A DNA stretch of 64,000 nt, taken from the NCBI RefSeq assembly GCF_000498395.2, contig NZ_CP010979.1, positions 2,728,001-2,792,000 of the forward strand. Direction: 5' to 3'. Source of the stretch: Pseudomonas putida S13.1.2. Its GTDB lineage: Bacteria; Pseudomonadota; Gammaproteobacteria; Pseudomonadales; Pseudomonadaceae. The position numbers and the translations under genes were made by a program. Under the pieces are notes generated by a model. The model saw only the letters and a program-made list of their open reading frames with translations. It was not told the origin of the DNA and ran no database searches. Shown piece by piece: positions 58,721 through 64,000 of this stretch (within the stretch, counting starts at the first letter, position 1; every line of letters starts with the position of its first letter).

Positions 58721-58871
58721 ACCGTTACAGCGGTTGAATCAGGTATCCCGAGGTCGCCCTCGACAAAGCACCTTCCTGCGCCCGGTTATCTACTGGCAAG
58801 CACAACAATGATGGCGCGGCCGGACCGCGCCACTTTCATCATGGCTGCCAATGGAACCGGAGAGCACCCGC

Positions 58872-60209
58872 ATGTCCGCACCTCATGAGGTATCCCCCGC
58901 CACCCTGCGCAGGGTGATCGCCGCCTCGGCCATCGGCAATTTCGTCGAATGGTTCGACTTCGCCGTGTATGGCTTTCTCGCCACCCTGATCGCCAGCCAG
59001 TTCTTTGCCAGCGAAGACCCCAGCGTGGCGTTGCTCAAGACGTTCGCGGTGTTTGCCGTGGCCTTTGCCCTACGCCCGCTGGGCGGGATCGTGTTCGGGG
59101 CGCTGGGCGACCGCCTGGGGCGCAAGCGTATCCTGTCGCTGACCATCCTCTTGATGGCCGGCTCCACCACCCTGATCGGCCTGCTGCCGACCTACGCCAG
59201 CATCGGCCTGGCAGCCCCCGTGCTGCTTACCCTGGCGCGCTGCCTGCAGGGCTTTTCTGCCGGTGGCGAGTACGCGGGGGCCTGCGCCTACCTGATGGAG
59301 CATGCGCCCAATGACAGGCGGGCCTTCTACGGCAGCTTCGTGCCGGTCTCGACCTTTTCCGCCTTCGCCTGCGCCGCAGTGATCGCCTACGGGCTGGAAG
59401 CCAGCCTGTCGGCCGAGGCGATGAGCGCCTGGGGCTGGCGCGTTCCGTTCCTGATTGCCGCCCCGCTGGGGCTGGTCGGCCTGTACCTGCGCTGGCGCAT
59501 GGAAGAAACCCCGGCATTTCGCGAAGCCGTCGCCCAGGGCAAGGAACATGAGCATTCACCGCTCAAGGACACCCTGCGTCACCATGGCCGGGTCATTCGC
59601 AACCTGGGGGCTTTCATCTCGCTGACCGCGCTGTCGTTCTACATGTTCACCACCTACTTCGCCACGTACCTGCAACTGGTGGGCAACCTGACCCGCGCAC
59701 AATCACTGCTGGTGACCACCGTGGCGCTGCTGTTCGCCGCCGTCGGCTGCCCGCTGGCGGGGGCGTTCTCGGACCGGGTGGGGCGGCGCAAGACCATTGG
59801 CTTTACCTGCCTGTGGGTGATGCTGTGCGTGTTCCCGGCGTACTGGCTGGCCAGCTCGGGCTCGATGTCCGGCGCACTGCTGGGGGTGATCCTGCTGGCG
59901 GTGGGGGCTTTGTGCAGTGGCGTGGTGACCGCGGCGTTGCTGTCGGAGAGCTTCCCCACCCGCACCCGCTATACCGCTTCGGCGATTACCTACAACGTGG
60001 CCTATACGCTGTTTGGCGGTACTGCGCCGCTGGTGGCAACCTGGCTGATCGGGCAGACCGGCAGCAGCCTGGCACCGGCGTTTTACCTGGTGGTGATTGC
60101 GCTGCTGGCATTGGTGGGTGGGTTGGCGTTGCCGGAGACTTCGCGGATTTCGTTGCATGATGAGGTGGCGGTAGACGGCGAGCGATCTGTGGGCCGTAGC
60201 ACCGTTTGA
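58872..60209 (+). CDS. MFS transporter, metabolite:H+ symporter (MHS) type
   Basis: A 445-residue protein with 12 helices. The start VIAASAIGNFVEWFDFAVYG, then GDRLGRKRILSLTILLMAGS and LQGFSAGGEYAGACAYLMEH are the MHS/ProP signature. It would move a small organic solute with protons (dicarboxylate, osmolyte or aromatic acid). ATG 58872 has GGAGAG about seven bases upstream; 58851 is an alternative start. Confidence 0.9.
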   Translation: MSAPHEVSPATLRRVIAASAIGNFVEWFDFAVYGFLATLIASQFFASEDPSVALLKTFAVFAVAFALRPLGGIVFGALGDRLGRKRILSLTILLMAGSTTLIGLLPTYASIGLAAPVLLTLARCLQGFSAGGEYAGACAYLMEHAPNDRRAFYGSFVPVSTFSAFACAAVIAYGLEASLSAEAMSAWGWRVPFLIAAPLGLVGLYLRWRMEETPAFREAVAQGKEHEHSPLKDTLRHHGRVIRNLGAFISLTALSFYMFTTYFATYLQLVGNLTRAQSLLVTTVALLFAAVGCPLAGAFSDRVGRRKTIGFTCLWVMLCVFPAYWLASSGSMSGALLGVILLAVGALCSGVVTAALLSESFPTRTRYTASAITYNVAYTLFGGTAPLVATWLIGQTGSSLAPAFYLVVIALLALVGGLALPETSRISLHDEVAVDGERSVGRSTV

Positions 60210-60213
60210 GATT

Positions 60214-60339
60214 TTTGGGGCTGCTGTGCAGCCCATCGCGACACAAGGCCGCTCCTACAGGGACCGCGTCGGCCGGAAGATGACGCGGCGCCTGTAGGAG
60301 CGGCCTTGTGTCGCGATGGGCCGCAAAGCGGCCCCAAAT
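60214..60339. repeat. REP-like inverted repeat (GTAGGAGCGGCC type)
   Basis: Nearly perfect inverted copies of CGCGACACAAGGCCGCTCCT and AGGAGCGGCCTTGTGTCGCG between two convergent genes. It probably ends both transcripts. Confidence 0.88.
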
Positions 60340-60341
60340 TA

Positions 60342-64000
<3,659 letters not shown>

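Overview
The window reads as one end of an integrated Mu-like transposable prophage (about positions 1 to 34,080; its left end lies outside the window) followed by about 30 kb of ordinary chromosome. High GC, GC-rich REP/BIME-type repeats, OprD, LpxO, FecI/FecR and pseudoazurin genes all point to a fluorescent Pseudomonas, most likely the P. putida group. That assignment is an inference from gene content, not from a marker gene.

Prophage. The plus strand runs in canonical Mu order. The early block has a MuA-type DDE transposase (cut by the window edge), a MuB-type ATPase, small DNA-binding and zinc-motif proteins, DUF3164, DUF2786, GemA and a Mor-family activator, and closes with an intrinsic terminator at 7511. 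A lysis block follows: holin-like protein, SLT transglycosylase, Rz with an Rz1 lipoprotein embedded in another frame, and a DksA/TraR zinc finger. Next come the head genes (DUF2730-like, gp26-like, gp27 small and gp28 large terminase, gp29 portal, MuF head protein with a C-terminal nuclease-like domain, gpG, protease/scaffold gpI, major head gpT, HI1506-like, gp36, gp37). The contractile tail set has gp38, sheath, tube, a tail chaperone with a -1 slippery heptamer, tape measure, gpN, gpP, gp45 spike, gp46, gp47 and gp48. The set ends with three adsorption genes, one of which carries an SGNH/sialate-esterase-like domain. Two genes lie on the opposite strand between structural genes (10852-11307 and 14452-14658), and a third minus-strand unit is hinted at by a terminator near 16560. 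The right end is marked by TGCCAAA-type repeats at 33990-34066, probably transposase sites. It stops a few tens of bases upstream of a Fur-box-like site and fecI.

Chromosome. fecI-fecR and a TonB-dependent siderophore receptor form an iron-signalling unit. Then come thpR, lpxO, an AhpD-like gene, GNAT enzymes and an outer-membrane barrel protein. A cobalamin locus follows: one cobalamin riboswitch leads a TonB receptor, and a second leads an operon of substrate-binding protein, FecCD permease, ATPase, pseudoazurin and an OprD porin. Further on are a lipoprotein, a GGDEF diguanylate cyclase, a ParA-like ATPase, DUF2946 plus another TonB receptor, a lipoprotein behind a Fur-box-like site, an MHS-type MFS transporter, and a CzcA-type RND pump with the end of its membrane-fusion partner. 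Much of the region deals with metal uptake and export (Fe, B12/Co, perhaps Cu, Zn/Co/Cd).

No tRNA, rRNA or CRISPR array was recognised. The least explained items are the opposite-strand prophage genes, the pseudoazurin and OprD genes under cobalamin-riboswitch control, the duplicated 3' hairpin module at 5620/5903, and the dyads at 7574 and 28085.
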